Origin: Amoebidium appalachense
Taxonomy: Eukaryota; Ichthyosporea
Assembly (NCBI GenBank): GCA_963693365.1
Contig: CAVNZM010000005.1
Coordinates: 682,001 to 746,000 of the forward strand
Length of the DNA stretch: 64,000 nt
Reading direction: 5' to 3'
The position numbers and the translations under genes were made by a program. Shown one piece after another: positions 57,499 to 64,000 of the stretch. The notes beneath the pieces were generated by a model. That model was not told the origin of the DNA, did not search any database, and saw only the letters and a list, made by a program, of their open reading frames with translations. How positions within the stretch are numbered: position 1 is the stretch's first letter; each line of letters begins with the position of its first letter.

Positions 57499-57502
57499 TT
57501 AA

Positions 57503-57792
57503 TTGTAATTTGTGATATGATTGGGCAGAAGGTGGTATTCAAATAATTTATAAACAACAACATGCGGTTCATTAACGGATTCCTATTGGATAACACCCCC
57601 GCTGGAATGTATGCAAGGGGCTATATAAACAGCATGTTGGCGAAGATTGGATCAGATCTTGATTTCGCTGCCGTACAAGTGTGTGGACTCACCATCCATT
57701 GTAACTTAGACCCTCACACACTCAGCGCCATCAACATAAGCATAGTCTATAACCGACCGTCAGTCAGTGTTAGAGCGCGTTCACACTTGAAA
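57503..57792 (+). promoter_or_regulatory. upstream region of the Kre9/Knh-like gene
   Basis: TATA-like GCTATATAAACAGC at 57621-57634 lies about 165 bp before the chosen ATG. AATTTATAAAC near 57545 is a second candidate. The frame is open upstream to 57562, but those 77 codons look non-homologous and lack a signal peptide, so I take them as 5' leader. The upstream TTAA transposon ends only 290 bp away. Confidence 0.45.
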
Positions 57793-58968
57793 ATGAAGGC
57801 CCAATCCGGCATTCCCTGTCCCAAGCAAATGCTTGCAGCGTCCCTTCTCCTGGCCCACTCGGCCCTATCTGCATCCATTGTTGCTCGCCAGGCCGGTGCA
57901 GACCCCGCCATCACGTTCCCCACCGGTGGGCTCATGTGGGTGTGCAACCACCAGGTCGCGGTCACATGGGTGCCCGGCAGCCTGCCTGCAGGCACCCCCG
58001 TCAGTGTGGCCCTGGCCCCAGCTAACGCCCAGGATGGCGTGGGCCCCATCGAGCTGGCACAGGCATCCCTGGGCGACCAGTCGGCAAACTTCATGCTCGA
58101 CTGCAACGAACTTGAGCTGGGCATCACCCAGCCCACCGCCTTTGTGCTCCAGATCGTCTCTGCCGAAGCAGAGAATGCCGAGGTGCTGGCGCAGTCCCAG
58201 CCCATAGCCATCACAAACATCGGCTTTACCGCCCCCCTCCCCGGCACCGCCCTCACCCCCGGCAAGAACGTCACCTTCAAGTGGGTGGCTGCTAATGCTA
58301 ACCCGGGCGCCACGGCGTCCATTGAGCTGTATGGCCGCCGTGCTGGTGCCACCACCCAGCCCACACGCATTGCCGTGGTGGCATCTGACGCACCTGCTGC
58401 CCCTGGCGAGTTCACCTTCCGCATGCCCACCGTCAACTCGCGCACCTACCCCACCGTGTTTGCCCGCCTGACCATTGGCCAGGACGTGGCCGTGTCTGGA
58501 AACTTCAAGGTTGGGGCCGTGCGCCGTGTGGTCACATCATGGCCCGCCCTTGCGCCTGTGTCTGGGAGCGTCAACGTGAACACGCAGCCGGGCAATGTCA
58601 ACTTCAACTTTAGAGGCCAGGTGGGCCCCAACGCTGCGCCCGTGTCTGGAAGCGTAAACGTCAACGGCCCTGCCCCAGGAAGTGGCCCAGCCCCCGTCTT
58701 TGTGGACTTCAACGGCAACCTGCCCAGTGGCCGCCCAGTGTCAGGCAACCTTAACGTAAACCCATGGGGCTTTAACGGGTTTCTAAATGGTGTCGGCCAG
58801 GTTGCTGGGGGGGTTGTTGGTGGCGTTGTGCGGCCATTTGCAGTTTTTAATACTCAGCCTGCAGTGGTTAATGCTAACTGGAACACGAATGGGGGCCAGC
58901 CTGCAGTGGTTAATGCTAACTGGAACACGAATGGGGGCCAGTTCTCGATTAATGGCGGTGTCCAATAA
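57793..58968 (+). CDS. secreted Kre9/Knh1-family-like cell-wall protein
   Basis: The start at ATG 57793 (MKAQSGIPCPKQMLAASLLL) gives a signal peptide (cleavage likely near SALSASIVA). A Kre9/Knh1 N-terminal-type domain follows (ITFPTGGLMWVCNHQVAVTW ... FVLQIVSAEAENAEVLAQSQ, about residues 38-140), then a second similar beta-sandwich (PGTALTPGKNVTFKW ... GQDVAVSGNFKV, about 148-245). The last 145 residues are Gly/Asn/Val-rich repeats: three to four VSGSVNVN-type motifs, and two exact copies of a 14-residue unit containing PAVVNANWNTNGG. No C-terminal hydrophobic GPI signal is evident, so the protein is probably secreted or wall-bound without an anchor. In fungi the family supports beta-1,6-glucan assembly and wall structure. 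The exact role here is not shown. Intronless, GC-rich coding sequence in a repeat-rich area. Confidence 0.8.
   Translation: MKAQSGIPCPKQMLAASLLLAHSALSASIVARQAGADPAITFPTGGLMWVCNHQVAVTWVPGSLPAGTPVSVALAPANAQDGVGPIELAQASLGDQSANFMLDCNELELGITQPTAFVLQIVSAEAENAEVLAQSQPIAITNIGFTAPLPGTALTPGKNVTFKWVAANANPGATASIELYGRRAGATTQPTRIAVVASDAPAAPGEFTFRMPTVNSRTYPTVFARLTIGQDVAVSGNFKVGAVRRVVTSWPALAPVSGSVNVNTQPGNVNFNFRGQVGPNAAPVSGSVNVNGPAPGSGPAPVFVDFNGNLPSGRPVSGNLNVNPWGFNGFLNGVGQVAGGVVGGVVRPFAVFNTQPAVVNANWNTNGGQPAVVNANWNTNGGQFSINGGVQ
58855..58938 (+). repeat. two in-frame 42-bp tandem repeats
   Basis: Units start at 58855 and 58897 (CAGCCTGCAGTGGTTAATGC...) and are identical by eye. They encode the duplicated 14-residue C-terminal unit. 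Confidence 0.93.
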
Positions 58969-59134
58969 GTGGATATTATTTGTAAGATTCAAAAATATTG
59001 TAACATACTTTTATGCTGTCCAATGGCAAAAAATCATTGATAGACATATTAGTATCCCGATTGTGCTTTCTAGCCATAGCCCGTTTTTCTGTGTTAGTAA
59101 CTGAAACTCCCAGAGCACAGGTGCCGGGACATTC

Positions 59135-59140
59135 AATAAA
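59135..59140 (+). terminator. polyadenylation signal AATAAA
   Basis: AATAAA lies 167 bp after the stop codon of the Kre9/Knh-like gene and runs into an A-run. It is the first such hexamer downstream. Confidence 0.55.
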
Positions 59141-63511
<4,371 letters not shown>

Positions 63512-64000
63512 CTACCTGGAGACAGCAACAACTCCATGGGGGCGGGCCACACCCGTAGGGAACGAGTTTCCATCATGAGACCACAGGGGATCCAGTATAA
63601 AGTCGGTTTCCGAAAGCAAAAACACGTGTGTTTTGTGATCGCCATCAGCATTCACCAACCCGCCGAACCCAGTGTTGACCAGGAAGTAATCGGTGACGAT
63701 CAGCCGGGATTCATCGTTGGTCAGAGTTAGGAAATGGGGGCCGGCATTTGGCCCCAAATCGATGACCTTCATGATGGTGGGGTGTTTGGGGTCGGTGGTG
63801 TCTAGCATGGCCACCTTTCCAGCCTCATACATGGTCATAAAGGCTCGCTTGCCGTCGGCACGGAACCGAAGAATGTGCGGGGTGGATGTTGGCTTTGTGG
63901 TTGAGTTGGCGGCAGCGGGGCGAGCCAATTGGTTGAAGTCCAAGACAGGCTCGTATGTGCCATCATTGGTGTTGAGGAGGAAAAGGGTGCCGCTCTGGGA
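63512..64000 (-). CDS. beta-propeller protein, C-terminal part (runs off window)
   Basis: Open from the window edge (64000) down to TAG at 63512-63514, about 162 codons. It holds propeller-blade-like segments: HILRFRADGKRAFMTMYEAG, KVAMLDTTDPKHPTIMKV and PHFLTLTNDESRLIVTDYF, ending GVARPHGVVAVSR. The spacing and the 'arPHg' ending resemble YVTN/selenium-binding-protein-type propellers, but I cannot place the family. The stop overlaps a possible 5' splice site (TCCAG|GTAGAT), so this may be an internal exon end rather than the true C-terminus. Confidence 0.6.
   Translation of the reverse strand, partial: SQSGTLFLLNTNDGTYEPVLDFNQLARPAAANSTTKPTSTPHILRFRADGKRAFMTMYEAGKVAMLDTTDPKHPTIMKVIDLGPNAGPHFLTLTNDESRLIVTDYFLVNTGFGGLVNADGDHKTHVFLLSETDFILDPLWSHDGNSFPTGVARPHGVVAVSR

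Overview
This is nuclear DNA of a eukaryote. A multi-exon gene with GT-AG introns opens the window. Terminal-repeat mobile elements fill the middle: a DIRS-like element, a Ty3/gypsy chromovirus, Ty1/copia and a TTAA-flanked DNA transposon. Introns and spacers are packed with (AC)n, (GT)n and (GA)n tracts and poly-G/poly-C runs of up to about 58 bases. One single-exon gene resembles Kre9/Knh-family secreted wall proteins, which are best known from fungi. Together this suggests a fungus-like or other unicellular eukaryote. The sequence alone does not fix the lineage, and I found no rRNA, tRNA or organelle genes.

Layout. 358-6947 is the 3' part of an intron-rich plus-strand gene of unknown function. 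6948-12014 is spacer holding a fold-back palindrome element (8787-9174) and a tandem array (10446-10915). A DIRS-like RT/RNase H gene on the minus strand is cut in two (39201-37713 and 13687-13156) by a 24-kb Ty3/gypsy chromovirus (13688-37712) with matching LTRs and a 5-bp target duplication (TAGGC). The chromovirus is itself wrecked by insertions: a nearly complete copia element (14830-about 21355), one copy of a roughly 10-kb repeat with terminal inverted repeats (to 31238), and a 5' copia fragment (about 32853-34445) fused in frame to the chromovirus RNase H.

To the right, a composite 13.5-kb insertion (39578-53113) with a 3-bp duplication (GTC) splits a 145-bp repeat whose unsplit copy lies at 12015-12160. 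It contains the second, complete copy of the 10-kb TIR repeat (39609-49877), and two copies of a 1.3-1.4-kb unit with 8-mer and GA arrays. The TIR repeat carries a 182-bp satellite, minisatellites and ends rich in a TATTGGCAATA motif, but no recognisable transposase.

54094-57498 is a 3.4-kb DNA transposon with TIRs and TTAA target duplications. It carries a broken FEN1/XPG-like nuclease gene facing a broken THAP zinc-finger gene with a transposase-like C-terminus. Next come the Kre9/Knh-like gene (57793-58968), 4.5 kb of repeat-rich spacer, and the 3' end of a beta-propeller gene (63512-64000, minus) that runs off the window.

The most unusual items are the nuclease-plus-THAP TTAA transposon, the satellite-carrying 10-kb TIR element in two copies, the fold-back element built of GCAGAATTATTCTGC palindromes, and the in-frame copia/gypsy chimera.
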